Shown: positions 34,704-43,400 of the stretch, piece after piece
How the letters are laid out: the number at the start of each line of letters is the position of its first letter
Position numbering within the stretch: the first letter of the stretch is position 1
Assembly: GCA_020848545.1 (NCBI GenBank)
Contig: JADLHZ010000125.1
Span: forward strand, 62,001 to 126,000
Source of the DNA: Deltaproteobacteria bacterium
GTDB taxonomy: Bacteria; Myxococcota; JADLHZ01
DNA: 64,000 bases
Direction of reading: 5' to 3'
The notes under the pieces: model-generated
The model's input: the letters and a program-made list of their open reading frames with translations, nothing else
Databases searched by the model: none
What the model was told of the DNA's origin: nothing
Position numbers and translations under genes: made by a program

Positions 34704-35290
34704 ACGACGACCACCTGCCCGGTGCCCTTAGGACCATGGCGCAGATCGACGAGCGGTCGCGGATCTGGCGCGAGCTTCTCCTGCGGCAACGGCTCGCGGC
34801 GAAGGAAGCGCGCAAAGGCGTCGGTGCCCTTCTCGCCGCTCTCGATGAAGTGGATGAGGTAGTGATAGTCGGCGAGGAAGAGGCGCATGTATTGGCGGTC
34901 CTCGAGCTCGCTCACCGCACCAAGCTCGGCGATCAGCGTGCGTCCGATGGCCGCGGCCTCGCGCTCATGGTCGTAGATCATCTGTACTTCGTGGTTGGTC
35001 AGCGCGCGGCCGGCGCCGATGAGATCGCCCGCCGTCGTCTTCGACGCGCGCACGGTCGGCCGCGCAGTTTGGGCCATGTGGCCGTAGAGGTGCGCCACAG
35101 TGAAGAAGAGAGCGAAGCCGGGATCGAACTTCGGATAGAGCGTGGCGTGCGTGCCTTCGAAGGTGCCGATGAAGCGCGCGCCCTCCGGCTCGTTCCAATC
35201 CTCGGACACGGTCATGCCGTACTTGCCGGCCGCCGCGATCAACGCGTCCAAGCGACCCTGCTCGATCTCGAAGCCAACGTCGTAGTGCAT
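34700..35290 (-). CDS. Unknown protein with HxxxH motif, coupled to ppa
   Basis: I do not recognise this 196-residue protein. The segment FFTVAHLYGHMAQ (about 62-74) has two His spaced as in zinc metallopeptidases but lacks the usual Glu (HLYGH instead of HExxH). A later DHEREAAAIGR segment (about 107-117) could provide the third ligand, as in the ImmA/IrrE fold, so a degenerate or zinc-binding variant is possible. No signal peptide or membrane helix is seen. Its stop overlaps the ppa start (ATGA), implying coordinated expression with pyrophosphatase. The assignment to ImmA-like is weak. Confidence 0.6.
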   Translation of the reverse strand: MHYDVGFEIEQGRLDALIAAAGKYGMTVSEDWNEPEGARFIGTFEGTHATLYPKFDPGFALFFTVAHLYGHMAQTARPTVRASKTTAGDLIGAGRALTNHEVQMIYDHEREAAAIGRTLIAELGAVSELEDRQYMRLFLADYHYLIHFIESGEKGTDAFARFLRREPLPQEKLAPDPRPLVDLRHGPKGTGQVVVV

Positions 35291-35303
35291 CTGGCGCGGT
35301 TCC

Positions 35304-36221
35304 TCAGCCGATCGCTAACACGAAAGCGCCGAGCACAGGAAAGAGGCCGATCGCGATGACGGTGCTGACGAGCACGGCGAGCGACGCCTTGTCCGGCTCG
35401 GAGTCGTGCAGCGTCGCGATCGCCACCGTGTTCGCGGCCAGCGGCAGGAGCGCGGCGACGGCGAGACCCTGGCGCGCAAGGCGATCGAAGAGGTGCAAGG
35501 TCGCGTGATCGACGGCGACGAGCGTGATGACGAGCAGCGGCCAAACCACGAACTTCATGGAGAGTGCGAAGCCGAGGAAGCGGCCGTCCATGCGAAAAGC
35601 GCGCAGATCGCCGAGCGCGAGGCCGAGCAGCATCATGCCGAGCACCGTGTAGGCGCCGCGGACGGCCGTGAGGATCTCGGCTGCGCCGCCGCCGATCTCG
35701 ACGTGCAACAGGCGCAGCGTGATGCCGAGGAGGAACGCATACGCCGTAGGCAGCGTGAGCACCTTCTTCAACGCTTCCCGTGAGGTGCCGCGGCCGCGAG
35801 CGGAGACGTAGAAGCCGACCGTGTTCTCGTAGAGGATAAAGCCGAACGAGATCATGACGGCTTGGGGAAACGCGCTCTCACCCAAGAGGGCGACAGCGAC
35901 CGGCAGGCCGAAGTAGCCGCTGTTGCTGTTGCCGGCCGCGAACGCGAGGATGTTCTTCGCAGGGCTCGGAAACGAGAGTGACGCGAGCTGCAACGCCACG
36001 AGGCAGATCAAGGTGCACGAGCTAAAGACGATGAAGGGCAGCGCCAAGCGCGCGGCGTCGAGCTCGACTGCAGTGACCCCGCGCAGGACGACCAGCGGCG
36101 TCAGCATATAAATGAGGAGCGGGGCCAAGGCTTCCTTGCGCACCGCGAGCCACCGCGACGCGACGAAGCCGAGCGCGACGAAGAGGTAGAGCGGCAGGAG
36201 CTTGCCGAGGAGCGAAGCCAC
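35304..36221 (-). CDS. AEC-family (auxin efflux carrier-type) transporter
   Basis: This 305-residue integral membrane protein has about ten hydrophobic helices arranged as two five-helix halves. It contains the family's characteristic LLIYMLTPLVVLRGVT segment and the central NSGYFGLPVA motif. Bacterial members export or take up small organic anions, but the substrate cannot be predicted. GTG 36221 gives the normal AEC length; the long open frame upstream is an antisense shadow. A perfect 23-bp inverted repeat lies 35 bp upstream, shared with the divergent methyltransferase gene. It starts 13 bp after the HxxxH gene's start side and is transcribed in a different unit order, so joint regulation is unclear. 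Confidence 0.82.
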   Translation of the reverse strand: MASLLGKLLPLYLFVALGFVASRWLAVRKEALAPLLIYMLTPLVVLRGVTAVELDAARLALPFIVFSSCTLICLVALQLASLSFPSPAKNILAFAAGNSNSGYFGLPVAVALLGESAFPQAVMISFGFILYENTVGFYVSARGRGTSREALKKVLTLPTAYAFLLGITLRLLHVEIGGGAAEILTAVRGAYTVLGMMLLGLALGDLRAFRMDGRFLGFALSMKFVVWPLLVITLVAVDHATLHLFDRLARQGLAVAALLPLAANTVAIATLHDSEPDKASLAVLVSTVIAIGLFPVLGAFVLAIG

Positions 36222-36255
36222 GGGGGGACGGAATCTCGCCGGAAGGGGAAAATCA

Positions 36256-36322
36256 ACAGGAAGAAGGGAAGAAAGGAATTTGAATTCTAGGAAGAAACCT
36301 TCCTTTCTTCCCTTCTTCCTGT
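36256..36322. repeat. Perfect 23-bp polypurine/polypyrimidine inverted repeat
   Basis: The left arm (36256-36278) is almost pure purine and the right arm (36300-36322) is its exact reverse complement, separated by 21 bases. The purine core AAGAAGGGAAGAA is also mirror-symmetric. It occupies the intergenic region between divergent genes, and the start codon of the + gene (GTG 36321) begins within the right arm. Either transcript would fold a long hairpin right before its start codon, so it may control translation or both promoters (inference). Confidence 0.85.
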
Positions 36323-37307
36323 GAAATCTGTCTTCGTGTTTTGCTTCGTCACCTGCCAAGCCCGCATGGAAGCCGCGTTGAAGGCCGATCTCGCCCCGGC
36401 GAAGGCGGCGTTTCAGCGGCCGGGCTTCGTCACCTTCAAGAGCGATCGTCCGCTCGACTCGATGTTTGCGCGCGTCGCCGGCGTCACGCTCGAGCGCTTG
36501 TCGAAGGAAGACGCCGAGAATCCGCGCCGCGTCGAAGCGCTCTTCGGTGCCGAGCCGGACGTGGTGCACGTCTTCGCGCGCGACACGGCGGATGACAACG
36601 AGCGGGCGGCGCTCGAGGCGACGCGGGCACAGCTCGCAGCGGCACTGCCATGGCCGAACGTCGCCACCGAGAACGGCCAGCGCGTCGCCGACGTCATCGT
36701 CGTCGAGCCTGAGGTCGTTTACGTGGGCGCGCACACCCACGATCGAAGCGCGTCACCGTACGCCGGCGCGCTGCTGCCGCTCGCCATGCCGCAAGACGCT
36801 CCGTCGCGCGCATGGCTGAAGCTCGAAGACGCGCTCCACCGCTTCCAGCTGTCGCCACAGCCCGGAGAGATCGCAGTCGAGATTGGCGCGGCGCCGGGCG
36901 GAGCTGCGTTTGCGTTGTGCTCGCGCGGACTCTTTACGCACGGCGTCGATCCGGCGGCGATGAGCCCGAACGTCCTTGCGCTTCGCCATCCGAACGGCGA
37001 CCGCTTGTACACGCACGTGCAAAAGCCCTTCGCGCACGTCGGCAAGCGCGATCTGCCGGCGCACGCCGACTACCTCTTGCTCGACGTCAACGTGGCGCCG
37101 AAGGAGAGCGGCGAGATGGCGAAGAAGTGCATCGGGCTCTTCGCGAAGAAGCCGCGCGTGTGCTTGCTGACCTTCAAGCTCGGCAGCAAGGCGGCGGCCG
37201 CCGATGTGCGCGCCGAGATCGCCCGCCTCGGCGCCCTCGGCTACGGCGACGTGCGGGCGAGGCAGCTCGCGTCGTCGCACAAAGAGATCGTCGTGTGTGC
37301 GCGGTAG
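36321..37307 (+). CDS. RlmM-like ribose 2'-O-methyltransferase
   Basis: This 328-residue SAM-dependent methyltransferase resembles RlmM, which modifies a 23S rRNA cytidine. The C-terminal FtsJ-like domain shows the SAM-binding motif VEIGAAPGGAAFAL near 185-198, an acidic residue in GVDPAAM and the catalytic-region DYLLLDVNVAP near 252-262. Conserved lysines occur in the final TFKLGSK segment. The N-terminal 160 residues would be the THUMP-like/RNA-recognition part. The target is inferred from family resemblance only. The start is GTG 36321 inside the inverted repeat; ATG 36366 is an alternative without a better SD. Confidence 0.75.
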   Translation: MKSVFVFCFVTCQARMEAALKADLAPAKAAFQRPGFVTFKSDRPLDSMFARVAGVTLERLSKEDAENPRRVEALFGAEPDVVHVFARDTADDNERAALEATRAQLAAALPWPNVATENGQRVADVIVVEPEVVYVGAHTHDRSASPYAGALLPLAMPQDAPSRAWLKLEDALHRFQLSPQPGEIAVEIGAAPGGAAFALCSRGLFTHGVDPAAMSPNVLALRHPNGDRLYTHVQKPFAHVGKRDLPAHADYLLLDVNVAPKESGEMAKKCIGLFAKKPRVCLLTFKLGSKAAAADVRAEIARLGALGYGDVRARQLASSHKEIVVCAR

Positions 37308-37356
37308 TGTCCGGACCGAGCGGGGGCTGACAAAAAGTCGCCACTCGGACGCAATT

Positions 37357-37373
37357 GGCCCGACCTCTGGGCC
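37357..37373. other. Short hairpin upstream of the Crp/Fnr gene
   Basis: GGCCC (37357-37361) and GGGCC (37369-37373) are separated by seven bases in the 78-bp gap between the methyltransferase and the Crp/Fnr regulator. It could be part of a terminator or a regulator-binding palindrome. Five pairs are common by chance in GC-rich DNA. Confidence 0.3.
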
Positions 37374-37385
37374 GATAACCGTGCC

Positions 37386-38090
37386 GTGATCGCCTTCTCC
37401 AAGCTCGCCCTCGGCGGCCGCTTTGGCCCGGCGCGGACGCTCACCGATCAAGCGCGGATCTTCGAGCGCGGCGACGCGGCGACCCACACGTGGTTTTTGG
37501 AGCACGGCGCGGTTGAGATCGTGCAGAGCGGCGACGCCGGCGCCGAAGTCGTCGTGAAGATCCTGGTCGGGCCCACCCTCTTCGGCACGATCGAAGCGCT
37601 CGGCGACGAGCCTCACTACTTGGAGAGCGTCCGGTGCCTCGGCGCGATCCGCGGCTACCGCATGGCGCGCGAAGACTTCGTTCGCGCGTTGGCCGGCGAC
37701 GCCAGCCTCGGCCTCGAGTGCGCGGCCGACATGAGCCGCGCGTTCTGCGTGGCCGCGCGCTTCGAAGCGAACCGCATGTACGACGCCGACGTGCTGCTCG
37801 CGAACCTGCTCGTCGCGTACGCGGAGATCTTCGGCGAGCGCACGGCCGGCGGGATGCGCCTGCGGATCAAGCGCACGCAAGGTGAGCTCGCCGGGGCGAT
37901 CGGTGCGAGCGAGCGGCAAGTGAACCGCTTGATCATCGATTGGCGTGCGGACGGCCGACTGACGAAGAGCGCCGGCTTCTACACGATCGCGGACCTGCCT
38001 TACTTCGCCGAGCGCGCCATGCCCCTCACGGGCTCGCTCGTCCACGGCCTCACGCGGCGGCAAAACCTCGCGCTCGCGAAGATCGCCTGA
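37386..38090 (+). CDS. Crp/Fnr-family transcriptional regulator
   Basis: This 234-residue regulator has an N-terminal cyclic-nucleotide-binding-type beta-roll (about 15-115, including LFGTIEAL) and a long dimerisation helix. A C-terminal winged helix-turn-helix at about 155-200 contains RTQGELAGAIGASERQVNRLI, the recognition helix region. The beta-roll lacks obvious Fnr-type N-terminal cysteines, so it is not an iron-sulfur oxygen sensor. The key Arg of cAMP-binding pockets is not clear, so the ligand is unknown. The start is GTG 37386. The next gene begins 12 bp downstream and is probably co-transcribed. Confidence 0.88.
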   Translation: MIAFSKLALGGRFGPARTLTDQARIFERGDAATHTWFLEHGAVEIVQSGDAGAEVVVKILVGPTLFGTIEALGDEPHYLESVRCLGAIRGYRMAREDFVRALAGDASLGLECAADMSRAFCVAARFEANRMYDADVLLANLLVAYAEIFGERTAGGMRLRIKRTQGELAGAIGASERQVNRLIIDWRADGRLTKSAGFYTIADLPYFAERAMPLTGSLVHGLTRRQNLALAKIA

Positions 38091-38102
38091 TACACGTCCG
38101 GC

Positions 38103-38612
38103 GTGACGGATCAGAAACCGACGAAGCCGCCGCAAGCTCCCGCGAAGCCCGCATCGACCGCACCCGCGAAGTCTCCGGCTGCACCGCCCGCCAAAGCCGC
38201 GGCACCTGGCGCCAAGCCCGCCGCCGCGAAGTCGCCGGAAGAGGCTGAGCTCGAGGCGAAGATCGCGCGACAGATCTTGGCGAAGAATCCGAAGCTCCGC
38301 GACGCCGGCTTCGACACGGCGTGGATCGTCGAGCGTCAGTCGACCGCGCGAAAAGGTGCGAAGGCGCTCCCCCCCGGCGCGCTCGACACGACGGATCTCG
38401 ACTCCTTGCGCGACGCGTACGACGAACGGATGGCGGGGCTCGAAGCGCAGATCGAGCAGCTCAAGCAGACGATCCACGATACGAAGCGCGGCGCGCGAGA
38501 AGCGATCGCGCAGTGGGTGAGCACCCACGAGAAGCCGAACGACAAGACGCAGGTGAAGCAGGCGCTCGATCTGCGCCGCGCGTTCTTGGATGCGGTGGGG
38601 TACAAGGGCTAG
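38103..38612 (+). CDS. Pro/Ala/Lys-rich protein with helical C-terminus
   Basis: I do not recognise this 169-residue protein. Residues 1-45 are a disordered, basic Ala/Pro/Lys tract resembling histone H1-like or linker tails. Residues about 46-165 are helical, with a coiled-coil-like LEAQIEQLKQTIHD segment near 115-130. No signal peptide or membrane helix is present, so it is probably cytoplasmic and possibly nucleic-acid associated (inference). It starts at GTG 38103, 12 bp after the Crp/Fnr gene. Its TAG stop shares the tetranucleotide CTAG with the convergent lipoprotein gene. Confidence 0.65.
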   Translation: MTDQKPTKPPQAPAKPASTAPAKSPAAPPAKAAAPGAKPAAAKSPEEAELEAKIARQILAKNPKLRDAGFDTAWIVERQSTARKGAKALPPGALDTTDLDSLRDAYDERMAGLEAQIEQLKQTIHDTKRGAREAIAQWVSTHEKPNDKTQVKQALDLRRAFLDAVGYKG

Positions 38613-39169
38613 TCGTTTTGGACGCAGTACTTGCCGGTCGCGTTGCCGACTTCCTTGCAGTCCCAGAACGACGGGCAGTCGCTGAAGCTCTCGCAGGTCT
38701 TCGAGCAGTAGCCGAAGGTCGCGTTGCCTTTGAACAGACACTCGTTCGACTCGCAGGAGCCGTCGCCCGTGCAGCTCTCGCCGGTGCCGGCCTTCGTCTG
38801 CGCCGACAAGCGCGGATCCTTCACGTTGCTCGACACGCAGTACTTGCCGCTGCCGCCGGTCGCGGCGGCGCAGCTCCACAGGCTCGGGCACTCGCTGAAG
38901 TCTTGGCAGGGCTTGCTGCAGATGCCCGTCGTGTTCTTGCCGTCGAAGACGCACGCCTTGGCGCTGCAGTCGCTCTTGCTGCTGCAGTCGTTGCCGAGAT
39001 CGCTCTTCGCGCCGGTGCTGCCGGTCGCGCCGGGGCTGCCGGTCGCCCCCGGGGCACCAGTCGTCGCGGTCGGACCGGTGCTGCTCTGCGTACCGACGGG
39101 CGGGTTCGTCGTCGGCTGGGGGCCGCAGGCGGCGGCGAGCAAGGTCAGGGTGAGAAGAATGCGCTTCAT
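38609..39169 (-). CDS. Cys-rich lipoprotein with duplicated eight-Cys unit
   Basis: This 186-residue lipoprotein has lipobox LAAAC. A Thr/Gly tract with collagen-like GATGSPGATGSTG triplets follows the anchor. Two tandem units of about 50 residues follow, each with eight cysteines and shared signatures: GxCSKxC, a (D/E)CPS(L/F)WxC block and a final GKYC. They read as disulfide-stabilised extracellular modules. I do not know the family's ligand. ATG 39169 is used rather than ATG 39181 because it gives a standard signal peptide. The product should be displayed on the outer face of the envelope. Confidence 0.8.
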   Translation of the reverse strand: MKRILLTLTLLAAACGPQPTTNPPVGTQSSTGPTATTGAPGATGSPGATGSTGAKSDLGNDCSSKSDCSAKACVFDGKNTTGICSKPCQDFSECPSLWSCAAATGGSGKYCVSSNVKDPRLSAQTKAGTGESCTGDGSCESNECLFKGNATFGYCSKTCESFSDCPSFWDCKEVGNATGKYCVQND

Positions 39170-39383
39170 AAGGGTCTCCAAGTTTCTTTCCGCTCGCGTG
39201 GGTTAAGGTCGCGAGCGGGCGGAACCTAGAGATCGACGTGTGATCCCGGTACGCCACGTGTCGGTTTCCGCCGAAGCTGGCGCGCGTTCGCAATCGAGAA
39301 AGTGCGACACGCGTCGCGTTGCGGTTATGACGAAGGCAAGGACCTGCATCGCATCATCGTCGAGGCCTGACGCGGGCGCTCAA

Positions 39384-39998
39384 TCACTCGAGGCCGATGG
39401 GCGCCGGCGTGCCGTCCGCGGCGATGGCTGCCGCGTAGACGATCGTGGCGCCGCCGCTCGCGCCGTGAAACACGAGCAAGAGCTTCCTCGAGGGCGAGAG
39501 CGCGACGCGCAGGGTCTCGGCTTTGATCTCTTCGCCGAGCATGATCGATCGCAGGCCGTCGATGTTGAGCGACTGGTTCTCGAGCACGGCCTTTCCGTGC
39601 TTGCTGTGCACGAGCGCGCCGTCTTGCTCCTTGAACTGCGCGGCGGCCGCGTCCTCTGAGTGGCGCTTCAGCGTACGCACGATGCTGTCGCGGCCCTTCT
39701 TCGCGCAAGCCTTCGCCGCGACGTCGACGCCGGTGAACTTCGCGTCCTTCAACTGCTTCTGCAACGCGGTCACGCGGCTCTTGCAATCGGCGGGCGAGAC
39801 GCGCTCCTTCTTGCCGTCGCCGTTCGACACCTCGTAGCGCTTGCTCTTGTCGTGGGTGATGAAGCGCAGCGCGACCGCCGCGCCGCCGCCCTCGTGGTTG
39901 TCGCGCGTCATCGTCAGCGCCGACGCGCCGTCATCGCTGTAAGCGAGCACGAATTCGTTGACGGAAGCGAGCGCAAGCAGGGCGACGAAGGTGAGCAT
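39384..39998 (-). CDS. Exported protein of unknown function
   Basis: This 204-residue protein begins with a probable signal peptide (MLTFVALLALASVNEFVLA). The mature part is mixed alpha/beta, with two lone cysteines (about 72 and 97) that could pair and a basic helical middle. I recognise no domain. It lies just downstream of acpS on the same strand with a 12-bp gap, so it could be the last gene of the tetR-fas-acpS unit, but nothing in it suggests a lipid role. The 214-bp region between it and the next lipoprotein gene shows no further gene. Confidence 0.6.
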   Translation of the reverse strand: MLTFVALLALASVNEFVLAYSDDGASALTMTRDNHEGGGAAVALRFITHDKSKRYEVSNGDGKKERVSPADCKSRVTALQKQLKDAKFTGVDVAAKACAKKGRDSIVRTLKRHSEDAAAAQFKEQDGALVHSKHGKAVLENQSLNIDGLRSIMLGEEIKAETLRVALSPSRKLLLVFHGASGGATIVYAAAIAADGTPAPIGLE

Positions 39999-40010
39999 CG
40001 CAGAGGTCTA

Positions 40011-40424
40011 TCACCGCGCGGTGAGCGTCTCCAGCGTGACCATGGCCGTCGCGTAGTCGCCGTCGTGGCTGAGACTCAAGAACGCGCGATCGACGTGCAA
40101 GCGTTCAGCGAGCGCGCGTGCGGCGCCGTGGAGCATGAGCGCCGGACGCCCGCGCGCGTCGCGAATGACCTCGATGTCGGTGAGCGGGAGCGCTGGGTGA
40201 TCGAGCTGCGCCCGCCCACACGCTTCGTCGAGCGCTTTGACCGCCGCTTCTTTTGCCGCGTAGCGCGCCGCCAGGTGTTGCGCGGGTTGCTTCGACGCGG
40301 CCGATTCACAATACGCGCGCTCGGCGTCGGTGAACGTGGCTGCGGCGAAGCGGCTCGCGCGATCGGCGAGCTGCGCGGCGAAGGCGCCGATCGCGACGAG
40401 GTCGATGCCGGTGCCGGCGATCAT
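40011..40424 (-). CDS. acpS: Holo-[acyl-carrier-protein] synthase
   Basis: This 137-residue AcpS-type phosphopantetheinyl transferase moves 4'-phosphopantetheine from CoA to the serine of an acyl carrier protein. The metal/CoA-binding motif GTGIDLVAI is at the N-terminus and the second signature AARYAAKEAAVKAL is at about 52-65, with the catalytic Asp and Glu in place. Length is near the usual 120-140. Its ATG overlaps the TGA stop of the type I fatty acid synthase gene as ATGA. The synthase here lacks its own phosphopantetheinyl transferase domain, so this enzyme most likely activates the synthase's ACP. A fas-acpS pair is also found in mycobacteria. Confidence 0.93.
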   Translation of the reverse strand: MIAGTGIDLVAIGAFAAQLADRASRFAAATFTDAERAYCESAASKQPAQHLAARYAAKEAAVKALDEACGRAQLDHPALPLTDIEVIRDARGRPALMLHGAARALAERLHVDRAFLSLSHDGDYATAMVTLETLTAR

Positions 40425-43400
40425 GCGTAGTGCGCCTCGTCGCGCTTGGACGCTGCGTTCATCAGCACGTCGGCTTCGTGGCGCAGGTGTTGCGGCGTCC
40501 CGTCCTTGCCGCTGAACGGCCGCTCCGTGCGCCGCTTGAACATCGCTTCGCTGCCGCCGAGCACGCGCTGCAGCTTCGTCGTCGCCGTGCTCATGCGCGC
40601 GCCGAGCTTTTTGCGATACGCCGCCGTCTGATCCGCATCGAGCATGCGCCAAAAGAGGAAGGGATGGCCGAGCAGGACGATGGCGCCGATGTGGCCGAAG
40701 CCGAGTGAAGTGACGAGCGCGGCTTTCATGCGCGCCCGCGGCATCGCGATCGGCGCGTCGGTGAACGCCATCGTCGAATACGCCGCCATCGCCGGGTCGA
40801 CGTCCTCCAAGCTCTTGTTCGCCGGGATGACGCCGCTCTGCATCGCTTGCAGCACGCCGTTCATCTGCCAACCCGCCGCGCCGCCTTTGCTGTGCCCGGT
40901 GAGCGCTTTTTGCGAGATCACCGCGAGCGGCAGGCCCTCGGTGCGCCCGAGCTTCTCTTGCAGCCAGTGGTGCAAGCGGTTCTCGCCGACGTCGTTCATC
41001 GCCGTCGAGGTGTCGTGCTTGCTGACGAAGGCGACGTCGTCAGGCGTGAGGCCGAGCGTCGCCAGCGCACCCCGCAAGGGTGAGATGCGGGTGTCGGCCT
41101 TGTAGAAGTCGTGCGCCAAGCGCCGGCGCTCGTTCGCGAGCATCGTGTCGGCTTGCGCTTCACCGACGATCGCCACGAGCGCGGCGCGTTTTTCTCGCAG
41201 CGCGATCGTCTGCGAACGCCGCCCCGAGAAGTCGCACGCGGTTTGCGGATCGTGCGCTTCGCACTCGGCTGCGGCAGACAGCACGCCGATGCCCGGCGCC
41301 GGCACCGACAAGTTGATGCCATCGCCGTGTGAGCTCGCGTGGGCGACGATGCCGTAGACCGGCAGGCCCATCTTCAACGCCAGGCTCGCGCGGCAAAGGA
41401 CCATGGCGCCTGCGCCTTGCGCTTCGACGAAGCCGCGCCGCCGGCGATCGTTCGGCCGCGACGCGTGGGCCGGATCGATGCCCATCGCGTAGAGCTCGTC
41501 GCTCGGGGCGGTGGCGCCCATGTCAGTGAAGCCGACGTTGCCTTCGATCGCGTAGTCGTCGACGCCGCCCGTGACCATGAGGTCGGCCTGGCCACCGAGG
41601 ATCTTGTCGCACGCGTCGCTGACCGAGACGGCCGCCGTCGCGCACGCGCCGACCGGGAAGGACATCGGCCCGTACGAGCCGAGGTAGCTCTGCACGACGT
41701 AGCCGCTGATCACGTTGATCAACGTCTCTTGCAGCGTGTCGTTCTGCCGCGGCACACCCATGTAGAAGTCTCTATACATGCGCCGGAGCTGGTTCATGCT
41801 GCCGAGGCCGGCGCTCTGCGTGCTGCCGACGCGCGACGGATGCAGATACGAGTAGATCTCCTCGGGCTCCATCCCGGCAGCGAGGAACGCCTCGACGGTG
41901 GCGATGAGGTTGAACAAGGTCGCGCGATCCACTTGCGCGATGAGCTCTTGCGGGACACCATAGCGCGCCGCGCTCCAGCCCGACGGGATCTGGCCGGCCA
42001 CGTGGCGATCGAGGCGGAGCGCGCGCGGCATCTTCACCTTCGTGCCCTTCAGGCGCACGACGCTGCACGCGCCCTCCGGCGTGACGATGACGCGGGTGTG
42101 CTCGGGATCGGCGGCGCGGATCTCTTCGGCCATCTGCCGCGTCGGCACCGGGAATTGGAAGTCCTTGTCGAGGTGCACGTCGAACAACGCGATGGCGCCG
42201 TTCGGATCGAAGCCGGTGATCTCGGGCTCGATGACCCGGATGCCGGCGTGCTGCATGACCTTCGCTTCGTAGCGCGCGTGCAGCTCGGCGTCGGCGACGG
42301 GCTCGTTCGACTCGGCGTCGACGAAGCCGAGGCCGTCGTCCTTCGGCTTGATGAAGCCCATCATCCACCCGAGCTCGGCGAGCGCCTCGAGCGAGAGCTT
42401 CCCGTCCTTCTCCATGCTCCAGCGCGTGCGGCTCGAGCCCCACGGCCCGACCTCGCCGTAGCCGACGACCGCGACGACGCGATCGAGATCCAAGTGATCG
42501 AGCGCGGGCAGGGCGCTCAGCTCGTGCGCCGAGGGGATGGGCGCGGCGAGCGTTTGCAGCGCTTTTGCGGCGGGTTTTTCGGCCTTCGCCGCCGCGACCT
42601 TGTGCAAGCGCTTCGCGAGCTCGGCGTCGAGCTCCTGGCGCCGGCGCTTCAAACGCCGCGTCTCGGCGATGCGTTCGCGCACGTCGCGTGCGATCGCGCC
42701 GAGGTCGTGCACGTTGCCGAGGCCGCCGCTGAGGTCGGCGATCCTCGCCTGCGCATCTTGGACGTCGATGAGCGGCAAGAGCTCCGCCGCCATCTCTTCG
42801 TTCGAGAAGGTGCGGATGCCGGCCCGCTGTTCGATCTCTTGCGCGAGGACGTCGTTCGCTTCCATCAACCCTGTGCCGCGCACCCAACCGATGCGGGCGC
42901 CGACGAGCGAGACGAAGCGGCCCCAGCGCGCGCGCTCGCTCTCGTGCTTGACGACGAGCGTCTCGAGCGCGGCTTTGCACTCGGCATAGACGCCGTCGCC
43001 GCCGAAGGTGCCGTGGTTCGGCGACAGGGGCAGCACCACGCGGCACAGCCGATCGCGGACCGCCCGTTCGCCGTAGCCCGCGGCGACCGCACCGAGCAGG
43101 CGCTCGAGGCCGACGAGCAGCACGCGCAGGACGGCGAGCGATCGTTCGCCGATACCGGTGACGTCGGCGGCTTCGCCCATCGCGGCGAACGGCACGAGCA
43201 CATCGGGCAGCCAAGCTTCTTTGATCCTGCGCTCACCGGCGCCAGCGGCTTCCGTACGCGGCTCGAACAGCCACTTCACGAGCGCGTCCATGTCTGAGAG
43301 CGAGCCTTGGTTCGCCGGCACCACGTGGAGCTCGGCGCCGGGGATCGCGGCTTCTTGATAGAGGCGCTTGAAGAACGCGAGGCGCTCTTTGCCGTAGGTC

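Noticed and set aside
41339-43297. 652-residue plus-strand open frame opposite fas, and a similar 677-residue frame at 44204-46237
   Set aside because: They are antisense shadows of the synthase gene caused by high GC third positions; composition is Arg/Ala/His-rich with no domains, while the minus strand has continuous motifs.
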